DNA of 64,000 nt from Trichaptum fuscoviolaceum. Lineage: Eukaryota > Basidiomycota > Agaricomycetes > Hymenochaetales > Trichaptaceae. The notes below the pieces were generated by a model, which searched no databases, was not told the DNA's origin, and worked only from the letters and a program-made list of their open reading frames with translations. The stretch lies in contig CAJSYZ010000012.1 of the NCBI GenBank assembly GCA_910574455.1, positions 1,171,317 to 1,235,316 of the forward strand. Direction: 5' to 3'. Shown in pieces: positions 48,634 to 59,200 of the stretch (positions are counted from its first letter, which is position 1; each line of letters opens with the position of its first letter). Made by a program: the position numbers and the translations under genes.

Positions 48634-49311
48634 GATGCTGATTCAAGTTGAAGTCGTTGCTGTTGTGCTTTCGAGTTCAAGATGAATAGGTAGTACTATT
48701 GGGACGAAATGGGAAAGAATGCAGTGGGAAAGACGTCACTGGCACGGTTCTGGCTGCCACTGGCAGTGAGTGGCGTGAGCCTGAGAAGTCTGGCTTCAAG
48801 TTCAGATTCAAGTTCCGCATTTAGTAGCCTGACTACCCCATGCCCACTGCCAGTGGCATCGACGTATCGTGTCTTTGTCTACTATACTCTGTAGTACTGT
48901 ACTCTAGTAGTACTCAAGGTTGTTCTTTTCAACAGCTTGAAGCCCTCTCACCTTAAAGTCGAAGTCCCTGCCACCTAAATTTTAGTTCAGAGGCTGCCAC
49001 TGGCGGTACTCAGGCTGGCGGTGAGTCAACCAGTCTCCTAGTTTAACTTCATCCGCTGACTGAGATCTTCAAACTTCAAGTTGTAGCCTGAGTAGTACTA
49101 TCTACTACTACTAGTATATTGGCAACTTGATCTCTAAATTTGAACCGAAGTTCAAGATACTACTATTTGGTTCCGACGACTCGGAGTCAGACTCGGAGTT
49201 GGTAGGCTCGCAGCTACTATACTATTGCACCAGTTTTTTAACTCCATTTTGAAGCTGTTGGAGAAAGCGAAACAACCTCCTATCAGGCTTCAAGTCACAG
49301 TTTTTTTCAAA
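48634..49311. other. Repeat-rich spacer
   Basis: Contains TGCCACTGGCA or close variants at about 48756, 48845 and 49005, plus CTTCAAGTT, GTAGTACT and GACTCGGAGTC words. Promoter side of the next gene. No coding sequence. Confidence 0.5.
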
Positions 49312-51442
49312 ATGTCCGGTGAGCCTGAGTTTGAGTCGAACGCCCTTGTTGGTTCTGACAATAACTAAATTGTAGATCGTAAAAGGAGTCGGAATGATGG
49401 GTATCCCACCATGCCAGTGACGCTTGGGCCTCACACAATTAACATGTCGGGATCAAATTCTAGAGGTGGTAGCGGCAGCTCACGCAGGCAGCCCAGGGGC
49501 GGCAGCTCACGCAGGCAGCCCAGCAACTCACCCGCTGGTGGCGGCAGCTCACGCAGGCAGCCCAGCAACTCACCCGCTGGTGGCGGCAGCTCACACTACC
49601 CAAACCGGATTGATGCGTACAGAAAGATAGGCGCAAGTAAAGATCTTAATAGTCGCATATCTTCTGCCGAGTACAAACGCGGCCCTTCATCTCCGAGTCC
49701 TAGTGTCAATGAGCCCAAACCGAAAAGGCCCAAAGTTGAACGGGTGGAATCATTCCCGACATCCGTTCCACCACCATCAAGGTCACTATCACTGGCCAAT
49801 TATCACGTCCCGGGACCTGGCGGTGTTCTCGAATCACCTAAAAAATCTCCCGGACGTACTATGGGTAAACTGCTTGACGCTGTGGCACAAAATGCACAGC
49901 TCACTGGCATAGAAGGCAACGAGTCGGTTCGCTCGACTTCAGGCCATCCAGGTGCCATGTCGCACACTGGCATAGAAGGCAACGAGTCGGTTCGCTCGAC
50001 TTCAGGCCATCCAGGCCTTTCATCAGATGATAGGATTGCGAGTTTGGAGGGTCAGGTTGCTACGTTGAACGATACTCTTCGCAAGATATATTCTGATGTC
50101 GCTCTCTTGACTGATAATATTGCTGGGGTAAGTATTATGATCATGTTTCGAAAAAGAACGTCTAATAACCTACGCTTGTTAGTCACGGGCAGCAGGCGAC
50201 GCTGTTAGAGTAAGGAAGACCTTGGATAGTCTAAGGTTCTTCTTCATGGAATCCTCCGCAATTGTCCTTGGGTTCTCAAGAGGGGAGATACGGAATTGCC
50301 TTGACAATCGAGGCACTGATGATCCCTTCGGTTCCCTCTACTTCGAGTTGTCCAGGTTCGAGTTTCAGAAAATCATGAATCAATACTACCAAAGACATTC
50401 TCGCAACGGCTCGGAAGGTCTTAGAGAACTGTTATCTGAATATGGACTTTATAGAGAAGAGAAGGCAGAAGAGTTTATGGCAGTATTGAACTCATACGAT
50501 ACGGATGCCGAAGATCTTAAGGCTTTCCAATTCTTCATACCGTTCTTCCAGGCCTACTACGACGTAACTTACAAACTCATCGCAATCATCGATGCCGGTC
50601 TCCAAAGCATGTCAGTTACGGTCTCTAGACTTTTCCAGGCTCATTCTCAGGCTTCCAGTCATCTTTCCGGTATTCGGCCCCCCCCACTGAAAGTGCATCT
50701 ACCCTATCATCCGATATCGGAACCAGGGAGTTTGCAATCGAAATACATGACGCCTGCGGTTGAACAGCTTCATTTTCAGCCCCAGAAAGAGGAGGTCAAC
50801 GAAATGCTACTGCAGTTTGACACGGAGCAGAAATCTTGGGAAATGGCGATTAAGCTGTGCAATATTCACGATGCATTCTTCCATCGGACGAAGGTGTTAG
50901 AGGTCACCTCCAATGACTATGCGATTATCTCAACAGCAGAATCTATTCAGGCGCGTTTGCATGACATCATAGGAAGGTTTACCAGGGAAGCAAAGTCGAA
51001 GCAGGGGCCTGTCGGACCACCGGCAGATATTCCTTCTGTTGAGATTAATAATTACTTCCGCGAATTGGGTCATCTTCAGAGGAGATTGATAAGCGCGCTT
51101 AGGATTGTCAAGAGATGGTTGCAAATTGCCTCCACAAAGGGTCTTTTCGATGTCGTCATGCGGAAGGGGAAAGGCGATGTCGTATCAGATCTCTTAAACA
51201 AGATAATACATCGAAGGCAGGAGTCGACTGATGATGTCCTTGATTCTATTGATATGTTAGCAGCCTATAACAAGGACGAAATGGAGGCATATACGGAAAG
51301 ACAGGGCACGGCAGCATCGACGTCAGCAGCGTCCTTGACTACCCAGACGACTCGAAAATCTTTCTTGGAGCATGCGGACATGCAGAGATACCAAACGTAT
51401 CTGACGGAGGCGGTGTGCTGTTACGACCGTCGGGAATTGTAG
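49312..51442 (+). CDS. Unknown protein, 3' end replaced by an LTR insertion
   Basis: Exons 49312-49318 (7 nt), 49376-50127 and 50183-51442; introns 57 and 55 nt; 672 codons. The tiny first exon ATGTCCG joins in frame to DRKRSRND, giving a basic start. Residues 30-90 hold repeats of GGGSSRRQPSNSPA. About 180-225 has two 18-residue repeats containing GIEGNESVRSTSGHPG, followed by a short coiled coil (LEGQVATLNDTLRKI). The last 420 residues are helical with no known family. At 51419 the retrotransposon LTR begins, so the last seven codons (CYDRREL) and the stop are LTR sequence; the native C-terminus is missing. The gene may still be expressed as a truncated product. Confidence 0.65.
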
Positions 51443-52236
51443 CGGGAAACAGTTTCGGGAAACTGGAATTCGCGACAAGAACCCGCGTTCGGGAATCTGG
51501 ATTCGCGACTGGGAACGAGCGTGGGAATTCAGGCGGGAAACGCGCGGGATTCTATCCAGGCGCGTCGCGGGATTCTCAAGGCCAGCTAGGACTCTTCACT
51601 GCTTTGAACGTCAAGTAAGCGGATCCCTAAGGAAGCACTCCACAAGTAAGTATTGCGCAACTAACTACACAGGAGAAAAGAGAGAGATCACACCTAAGGA
51701 AGCACTCCACAAGAGGTCAAAAGTGGGGTGCTCCTTACGATGCCTACAGCTATTTATCTACTTCGTAAAGACTGTATAGTTAATCTACGCTAAGTGTCCT
51801 TGCGCAATGCGCACCTATCTACTACAAACGATACATGCTACGACCGCAATGCTAGGCATGTCCATCCCGTCTCTCCAGATGGCTACGGCCTGTCCGTGGA
51901 CGTCAGCGTCCGGTCCGGGGCCGCGACTAGCCAGACTAGGTATGCCAGGCTGTTGCAGGTCGTCACCTTGAGGTACTAGCGGATTAATGAGCGTATGTTG
52001 ATAAGTGAATGTACGTGTGCCGTGGCGGGTCGTCGTAAATGAGTGTGTGTATGCGTGCATGGTTGCCGGGACGGTGGTGCGGGATAAGTCACGTGAGCAT
52101 GGGATCGTGCGATTCGGGAATGAGGTTTCGCGCGGGGAATCTAATGGCGGGATTCTCCCCGCGGGATTGTCTGCTCATGTCGGGATCCTTGGCGGGAAAG
52201 TGCGGGAAATGAGAAAAGGAGCCTGGGATCTCGACA
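51419..52236 (-). repeat. 3' LTR of Ty3/Gypsy element 1, 818 bp
   Basis: Starts TGTTACGACC and ends CTCGACA on the plus strand (TG...CA). On the element's strand, the purine-rich tract GGAGGGGGGTAA lies immediately before the LTR (plus 52237-52248), as a polypurine tract should. It carries many 'cgggaat' words. The insertion lies inside the coding sequence of the gene at 49312. The other LTR must lie beyond the right edge. Confidence 0.8.
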
Positions 52237-53147
52237 TTACCCCCCTCCAAAGGCGCAACTCCGGGGCGCCAAGCTTGAATCTTGCTCAGGTCACAGAGCT
52301 CGATAGCGTTGACTTCTCGAGGGGCGTCCGGGTGTTTTCGATAGAAACTGCGAATTTTAGCCTGTGCATTACCCATATCCTTTGCGGGAATCCATGTATC
52401 TTCCGCGCTCGAATACCCCTTCCATCGTACCAAATATTCAAACCTCCGTCTAAACCGTCTAGCGTCCAGTACCTCTTCCACCTCGTATTCCAGATCTCCT
52501 TCTACTTCGACTGGGGGCGGCGGGGGTTGCGTTCGACCGGGAATATCGTCTTCGTGGTATGGCGAGAGCAGCGATACGTGAAATACGGGATGAATCTTCA
52601 GCGACGCAGGGAGTTCGAGTTCGTAGGTGAGGTCACTTAGCTTTGCCTTCACTTTATACGGCCCTAGTCGTTTCGGTAATAATTTGCGCGCTCCCGGTCG
52701 CCAAACGTTCGTCGCCTCGAGCCAGACTTTATCCCCGACTGCGTACTGCGGGGCCTCGTTCCGGGCCTGATCGTAGTGCTGCTTCATGCGCTCTGCTGCA
52801 ACCTCCAAAGCCGCTCTTGCCTCTTCCTGTGCCTGCTGAAGCTCCTGTAGTCGTGCGTCCGCGGCGGGGACCGTGGACAGGCCGTCGCTCGGGGCAATCG
52901 TGAATTCGGGATTGTAGCCGTAGACAAGCGCGAACGGGGATTGTCGTGTTGCCGCGTGCGCTTTCGTGTTGTGCGCGAACTCTGCCATTGGGAGTAATCC
53001 GGCCCAGTTTTCTTGTCGTGTATCTATGAAAGCCCGTAAATATTGTTCCAGCTCTTGGTTTACCCTTTCGGTTTGCCCATCCGTCTGCGGGTGATACGCA
53101 GTCGATGTGGTACCCTTGATACCGAGTCGGGAAAAGAGGGCTTTCAT
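52089..53147 (-). mobile_element. Ty3/Gypsy element 1, integrase C-terminus and chromodomain
   Basis: Open frame of about 353 codons that starts abruptly at the edge of element 2. It begins inside the integrase core (LGIKGTTSTAYHPQTDGQTERVNQ), continues through the C-terminal GPY-like region (KLGPYKVKAKLSDLTYEL type, position only) and ends in a chromodomain (FEYLVRWKGYSSAEDTWIP). The last 49 codons, including the stop, are read from LTR sequence, so the polypurine tract is part of the coding frame. The 5' part of the element, including RT, is expected beyond the right edge because element 2 interrupts it at 53148. Confidence 0.88.
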
Positions 53148-53697
53148 TGTTACATTCACGGCTTCGATGGACTTATCACGGAAATGATAAGTGACCAAAG
53201 CGTTGTTGGGTGAAGTAGCAAGTACAGTATAGAGGGTCCGCTTTGTGAGGGTCTCTATACCGGAAGTCGTGGGTGAACAGAGTCTTTGGTACGTGATTGT
53301 AAAAGACTATAGGAGGATTGACTTAAGTGTCATCCTGGGGCGCTATGTACATGGCCTTATATACTACAGAGAACAATAGAGTGGAGCAAGGAATGAAACT
53401 ACATCATCGCGGGTCAGAAGTGGAGTGAGTCCGTCATAGTGGCTCTAATTAATGGAGGATGATGTCAGATCGGAGCATAGGTGGAGTGGAGTGGAGTAGA
53501 ATGATGTATCATCGGAGTGGAAGGTCCTGGGGCTCCCGGAGTGAAGGTGGAGCAAGTGGAGCCATCGGAGTGTGGAGTTAATGATGAAAGAATGATGCAA
53601 TGTGTGTACGCACATGCAGGTAGAAAGGGTGAGAGAAAAAGATGAGGGGGAAACATAAACAATGTGTAAACAAGGGTAAGCAGCTTGATGCGTAACA
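53148..53697 (-). repeat. 3' LTR of element 2, 550 bp
   Basis: Begins TGTTAC and ends GTAACA, a perfect 6-bp terminal inverted repeat, which defines both ends. It contains ATGATG-rich and 'tggagtggagtggag' stretches near 53490. An 8-bp stem hairpin lies at 53171-53192. Confidence 0.9.
53171..53192 (-). other. Hairpin in LTR of element 2
   Basis: Perfect inverted repeat acttatca / tgataagt around a 6-nt loop (cggaaa). The same hairpin is in the right LTR at about 63570-63591. Being near the LTR end, it could act in RNA processing or end recognition; this is only inference. Confidence 0.6.
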
Positions 53698-53864
53698 ATA
53701 CCCTGTCACTAAGATTGAAATTCCGTAGTAGCATAAGAATGCGAATGCAAGAATTTCAAAGAAAGGTACAATGCTATAGGATCAAGTTAAGATCAATAAG
53801 TAAAAGCGTAAGAGAGAGAGATAAATATCAGTCGCTATAGGGTCAAGTTAAGACCAATAAGGGT

Positions 53865-54821
53865 TCAAGCGCTGGGTACATTGGATGAAATCGTCTGCGA
53901 AAAATCAAAGTTATTAAGGAAAGTATGATATAAAGAAACAGACTGTGGATTAGTCCAGTCGATGGGGGCATATGTCTCGGGCGAAGTGAAGTCCTCGGGT
54001 CGGGGAGTGTTGACCACATAAACTGGCGAAGATGGTTGGATAATGACGGTGGGCGGAGTCATGTGAGGTGGTTCAGGAAGGGGAACGTCCTGGGCTTGCT
54101 GATTGATCGCCTGAAGTTCTTCCTCTGTCGGTAAGTGGAGCTGTTGACGAGGGCTGGGCAATGGCGGCGCAGATTCGAAGTTGCTGAGTCGATCGAGGTC
54201 GAAGATTGGCACATGCGCTTGCTCATGGTATGCATCGGACGCAGCCAGTGGGGGTAGCTCGAGAGGGGAGGGAGTCGTCATAGGCTGTGGTTCCGGGTCG
54301 TCTGGTAAGTGTACCTGTCCATCTTTGATTTCCGATGAGAGGAGGCGCTCGAATTCGTACTCGGTGAACTGGTTCTCGAGTTGAGTGATAAGAACTTGAT
54401 TCATGCGACGTACTAGCTCCTGATACTCATAAGAATCAATCTTCTGCTTCCTGAGTCGGTTGTTCTCCAAGATATCAAGCATTTTGCACAAGTGGCCATA
54501 CATCTGTTGCGTAGTGTAGACGATGTGCGGGAGTGGACTGATGCTGGTGTTCTTGGTGAGGTCGCGAAGTTTGCCGTTGTGGAGGAGAGCAGCTGCACAC
54601 TGTCGACGGGTCTGCGAGGTCTGGATGAAGGGGAGTCCGGGGAGGAGTTGGTCGCATAGAGGGGGGAGGAGTTGGCCTTCTCTGTATCGCTGTCGGTTCG
54701 GGTGCACTCGTTTCTGTGTCGAAGTGTAATAGAGGCGACCAGAGAGTCCGTGCCGGGTGTTGCGAGTAACGGGCATGGGGACTAGTTCTAGTGAACCGGG
54801 CAGTACCTGCAACACTTGCAT
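53865..54821 (-). CDS. Element 2 accessory ORF d, 318 aa
   Basis: ATG 54821 overlaps the end of ORF c by 34 nt in another frame. The first 60 residues are basic (TRNTRHGLSG, KRVHPNRQR). A helical stretch (MYGHLCKMLDILENNRLRKQ, shown here in part) with leucine spacing follows at about 105-160. The last 150 residues are Pro-rich and acidic. No similarity to Env, RNase H or other known retroelement proteins. It is the last ORF before the 3' LTR, 168 bp away. Coding-like composition suggests it is maintained, but function is unknown. Confidence 0.5.
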   Translation of the reverse strand: MQVLQVLPGSLELVPMPVTRNTRHGLSGRLYYTSTQKRVHPNRQRYREGQLLPPLCDQLLPGLPFIQTSQTRRQCAAALLHNGKLRDLTKNTSISPLPHIVYTTQQMYGHLCKMLDILENNRLRKQKIDSYEYQELVRRMNQVLITQLENQFTEYEFERLLSSEIKDGQVHLPDDPEPQPMTTPSPLELPPLAASDAYHEQAHVPIFDLDRLSNFESAPPLPSPRQQLHLPTEEELQAINQQAQDVPLPEPPHMTPPTVIIQPSSPVYVVNTPRPEDFTSPETYAPIDWTNPQSVSLYHTFLNNFDFSQTISSNVPSA

Positions 54822-55339
54822 ATGCAGATCGGGTCTTCGTCGTACGCCACAAAGTGTTGCTGCGCTGTTCCTGCGTGGCGGATGCGGCGGCCTATCCAGG
54901 GGACGTAAGGGAGCTCGAGGAGGATGTGGAGGGCTTGGAGAATTGGGACGGCGTATTCGGGGGTGAAGAAGGTGCGGCGGAGGACTAGAGTGGTGAGTTG
55001 GGGGTGGGGGTTGAGAGTCTTGAGGCGGCGGATGTTGACAAGATCAGTGTGGGCCGGGTCGAAGATATACTCTCGGACAAGGTCGAGAGGACTCAAAGGG
55101 GGAAGTGTAGGAGAGGGAGGGGGAGAGGGGTATTTGTTCTCGGGGTGGACGGGTGTCAGTTGCGGGTGCCATATGCCATTATGCCAGTCGTTTGCGTGAT
55201 TGCCCCAGCCTGTTACCCAGAGGGGATCAATATCCTCAACAGGTAGTAAGGGTCCGGGGTCAGTGGCGGCGAGGTGTTCCTCGGCGTCAAAGGGAGGGAC
55301 TTCGAACATCGGATTGGGGGTGTCGAAGTTGAATGGCAT
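54788..55339 (-). CDS. Element 2 accessory ORF c, 183 aa
   Basis: ATG 55339. It overlaps ORF b by 53 nt and ORF d by 34 nt. The first 90 residues are acidic and Pro-rich (FEVPPFDAEEHL, PSPPPSPTLPPLSP). The second half is structured (LVNIRRLKTLN, LTTLVLRRTFFTPEYAVPIL). It ends in a Cys-rich tail, CICKCCRYCPVH, which could bind metal. If ORFs c and d are joined by splicing or frameshifting, the Cys-rich part would sit in the middle of a protein of about 500 aa. Confidence 0.5.
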   Translation of the reverse strand: MPFNFDTPNPMFEVPPFDAEEHLAATDPGPLLPVEDIDPLWVTGWGNHANDWHNGIWHPQLTPVHPENKYPSPPPSPTLPPLSPLDLVREYIFDPAHTDLVNIRRLKTLNPHPQLTTLVLRRTFFTPEYAVPILQALHILLELPYVPWIGRRIRHAGTAQQHFVAYDEDPICICKCCRYCPVH

Positions 55340-55904
55340 GTCGAGTAGGGATATTCTCTTTGTCAGAATCGGGGTTGTCTGTGGTGTGACTGGTCAGGGA
55401 TTCCGTGGAGGTGGTCGGGCTATATGCAGGAGAAAAGGGTTCCAAGGGCGGAGGGGATGTGGAACTGTTGGAGCTAGAAGTTCGAGCGGGTGCCGGTTGC
55501 CTGTGAATGAATCTAAATCCGTTTGGAAGTTGTACAGATCCTTCAAGGTCATTTGACTTGACCATTTGAATTAGTATATAGAGTCCTATCGAAAGGTGTG
55601 CCTGGTGTAATGGAGTCGCATGGGTAAGAAGAGTATCGATGAAATTGATGAGGTGATTGAGTGGTGGAGTGTTGGGTTCTTCCTGTTGATGAATGAAATT
55701 GAATAGGTGGAAAATGAGTGTGGGTTGACGGTTGGTCGGAGTTCCTGCTGCTAGTGTGCGAAGGTCGTTAAGAATTTGTTCTTTGCTTATTTCTGTGGGA
55801 GGGGGAGGGTCATTACGAAGGGGTCGTGGAGATGGTATCGGAGTAGGGCGGCGGTGGTTGGTATTGCGGCGTTGACGTGATAATGAACTGATTGTGCGGC
55901 CCAT
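55287..55904 (-). CDS. Element 2 accessory ORF b, 205 aa
   Basis: Start chosen at ATG 55904 (GRTISSLSRQRR); the frame is open further upstream but that part is a shadow of ORF a. It overlaps ORF a by 92 nt. The N-terminus is basic. The middle is helical (EQILNDLRTLAAG, LIFHLFNFIHQQ, LNHLINFIDTLL) and the C-terminus is Ser/Pro-rich. No known family. Confidence 0.45.
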   Translation of the reverse strand: MGRTISSLSRQRRNTNHRRPTPIPSPRPLRNDPPPPTEISKEQILNDLRTLAAGTPTNRQPTLIFHLFNFIHQQEEPNTPPLNHLINFIDTLLTHATPLHQAHLSIGLYILIQMVKSNDLEGSVQLPNGFRFIHRQPAPARTSSSNSSTSPPPLEPFSPAYSPTTSTESLTSHTTDNPDSDKENIPTRHAIQLRHPQSDVRSPSL

Positions 55905-56223
55905 ATCGTACTGAAATTTCCGGGGTGTCTCTTCGATATGCGTGTGAGAACACAAAGCGTTGGTTGAAAGGCTGATAGGGTCCTGGGCCTTGGTCAATGC
56001 GTTTGAATGCTTCAATAAGGAGTAGTTCCGCAAGATCCTTGACTTCAGGGCGGATGTCAAGTGAGAGGATGTATGCACAAACGTTAGCGAGATCGGCTGG
56101 TTTGATCATGGCCTGGTGGGTAGGGGAGCTTCTGGGTTCGATGAAATACTTCTGGGGTTGTCTAGATTCCAGGTGGTAGTTGAGATTACACTCGGAGTAT
56201 CGGAGGATTTTGACAGATGGCAT
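55813..56223 (-). CDS. Element 2 accessory ORF a, 136 aa
   Basis: ATG 56223, 46 nt after the pol stop. A helical centre (KPADLANVCAYILSLDI, VKDLAELLLIEAFKRI) is followed by a PPPPYS-containing tail, reminiscent of a late-domain-like PPxY motif though the spacing is P-P-P-P-Y. No known family. First of four overlapping ORFs between pol and the 3' LTR. Confidence 0.5.
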   Translation of the reverse strand: MPSVKILRYSECNLNYHLESRQPQKYFIEPRSSPTHQAMIKPADLANVCAYILSLDIRPEVKDLAELLLIEAFKRIDQGPGPYQPFNQRFVFSHAYRRDTPEISVRYGPHNQFIITSTPQYQPPPPYSDTISTTPS

Positions 56224-56268
56224 AGTGTACTTGTTCCGGATGGGGTAATTGGACAGATGACCGGGAGG

Positions 56269-59200
56269 TCATTTGATCCGGTGTGCCTTCTTGTATTCCG
56301 ATAGAAGTTCCTGAGTATTCTCCAGTGATTGTTCCGATATCCATTGGTTCTCTGATGTCGGGTATCCTAGCCATTTGACGAGATATTCGCGTTTCCTTGG
56401 TGGTCCTCGGTGATTGAGTATCGCTTCGACTTCAAATTCTTCTTCTCCTTCAATAAGGTCAGGTGGTGGTCGTGTGTAAGATGGTCCATGTTCGTCCGTT
56501 TCCTTGTGTGGAGTGAGAAGAGAAGCATGAAATACTGGATGTATTTTCCAATGCTCTGGAAGATTAAGTCGATAGACATTGTCCCTGAGCTTCTTGATGA
56601 TCGTAAAGGGTCCTTCTCGTTTAGATTGGAATTTCGAGGGTAGTCCGGTTCGTCGGAGGTTCCTGGCTTCTAACCATACACTTTGTCCTTCTTCCAAGGG
56701 CTGGAAGTGTGATTCCTGTGTCTCACGCTGGAATTCTTGTGCGAGAGTTAGAGCTGCTTCGGCTTCGGTTCGGAGTTCCAATATCTTGATTAAGCGAGTT
56801 TGGAGTGTGGGGATGTTACTGTCGATCTCGGATTTTTCCGTAGGAAATGATGTTGGGTCGTATCCCATGAGTAATCGGAAAGGGGTCTGCTCTGTGGTGG
56901 AATGCTTGCGATTGTTGTGAGTGAATTCCATCATTGGTATGTATCGTGACCAATGTTGGGGGTGGTTTGCTGCGTAAATTCGGAAGTATGCTTCGATCTC
57001 CTGGTTTGTTCGTTCTGCTTGTCCATCTGTTTGTGGGTGATATGCTGTAGACATAGCCTGCTTGATGTGCAGTAAGCGGCATAGCTGTCTGAATAGTGTC
57101 GATGCAAATTGGGGTCCACGATCTGAGATTATTTTCCTGGGTAATCCAAATCGTTTGTAGACATTGTCGATGTAGAGTTGTGCGGTATCGAGTGCGGTGA
57201 TCGTCTTGTTGCATGGGGTGAGTACTATTGCCTTGGTGCAATCATGGTCCACAATAACACATATGCTGTCATAGCCATTTGATTCCGGTAGATCGGTAAT
57301 GAAATCAATATTGACTGTAGCAAAGGGGTATGTGTCTTTGTCTGCGATGATCGGGCTGAGCGGAGGTACGAGTGGATGGTGATTTATCTTCATCTGTTGG
57401 CAAATTGCGCATCCTTGCACATATTTCGAAATGAACTGCTGCATGCGGGGCCAGTAGTAGGTGCGTCGAATCTGTTCCATTGTGTTTGCTATTCCTGGGT
57501 GATTTCGCGTAGGGAGGTCATGATGAAGTCGTAAGATGTTTCTCATGATTTCCTTGTTCTTCGGAACATAGATCTTGTTCCTAAAGTGTACAAGGTTATC
57601 CTTGATTGAGAAGTCGTTCATCTTTGGTTTCGTAAGGGGGAGTTCTTTCTGAATGAGTGTCATTGCTTTCTGAATGTCGCCTGTTTCGAGTCGAATCTTG
57701 TCATGAAGTTCGTCGATGTCAATGGTGTTTCGATCGTCATCGTCCTGTTCTTCTATTTCGGCTTCGAGTATTTCCATCTCTTGAATGAAAACCTTTTCTG
57801 GTAGAAGTGTAACTTCGTTGTTGAGTTCTCCTTCCGTTTTAAATTGGTCGGGTCTCCGGGAAAGGGCATCGGATTGAATCATGTGTTTTCCGGGGACTGC
57901 TTGGATTTGGAGGGGGTAACGTGAAAGTTCGTTCTGCCATCGGGCTTGTCGAGGGGTTAATCGTTGTGGTTGTCGCCAATAGGTTAGGTTCTTGTGATCA
58001 CAATGTACTGTGATAACATGTGGGCTGCCTAATAGATAGTGTCGCCATGTCTGTAATGCGCGGATGATAGCAAATAGTTCCCTGTCATATATTTGCCAGT
58101 TTCGTTGTGTCGGATTAAGTGCTTGGGAGATGTATCCAATTGGTCGTAATTGATTATCCTTGTCGAGTTGTCGTAGTACTGCACCAGTAGCTACGGCTGA
58201 AGCGTCGGTTTCGAGGTAGAATGGCTTGTTCGGGTCGGGTTGCATAAGGAGTGGTTGTTTCGAGAATAAGTCCTTGAGTGTTTGAAAAGCATGTTGTTGT
58301 CGGTCGGTCCAAACGAATGGTATGTTTTTGCGTTTTAGTTGATCGAGGGGTCGGCATATGGTGGCATAATGGGGAATGAATCGCCTGTAGAAGTTCGTAA
58401 ATCCTGTGAATGAACGTATGTCTCGTAGATTCTTTGGAGTCGGCCAGTCAACTATTCCTTGTATCTTCGTCGGGTCAGTCTTGATCTGTGACTCGGAGAT
58501 AATGTATCCTAGGAATGGGACTTCGGTCTGGTGGAATCGGCATTTGGCAGGTTTGAGATATAGTTTGTGTTTCTTGAGGACATCGAAAACTTCGAGGGTA
58601 TTCGAGATAAGTTGTTGCATAGTGGCGGCATGGATCATAATGTCGTCCATGTAAACAATACACTTGTTTTCGCGGATTTGCTTCGCAAGTATATCATTCA
58701 TGAAACGTTGAAAGGTGGCGGGTGAATTGCATAGGCCAAAGAACATAACTGTCGGTTGAAAGTGTCCTTCTTCGCAGTTGAATGCAGCTTTCCATTGGTC
58801 TTCTTCCTTGATTCGAATGTTGTGGTATCCTTGTCGAATATCGAGGGTGGTGAAGTATTTGGATCATTGGAGTTGATTCAATAGTGTCTGGGTGTTCGGT
58901 ATCGGAAATCCATCGCAGATTGTATGCTCGTTTAGATATCGATAATCCTGAATCGGTCGGAGGGTTCCATCTTTCTTGCTGATGAAGAATAATGGTGAGG
59001 CCATTGGTGATGCGGAGGGTTTAATGAATCCTTTCTTGAGTAGGTCATTAATAAGATCACGGAGTATGGGTCTTTGGTGGTACGGAGTATTGTAGGTTTT
59101 GAAGATTTTCGGTATGAATGAGGGTTTCGTCTTGATTTCGTGATCATAAGGTCGTGCTGGTGGATATGTTTGGATTTCTTTTTCGGAGAAGATGTTGGCA

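Noticed and set aside
49424..49630. Plus-strand ORF with AAHAGSPATHPL repeats
   Set aside because: A frame-shifted reading of the GGGSSRRQPSNSPA repeat of the host gene.
53865..56223. Env-like glycoprotein in the accessory ORFs
   Set aside because: No signal peptide, transmembrane helix or furin-type site can be seen in any of the four ORFs.
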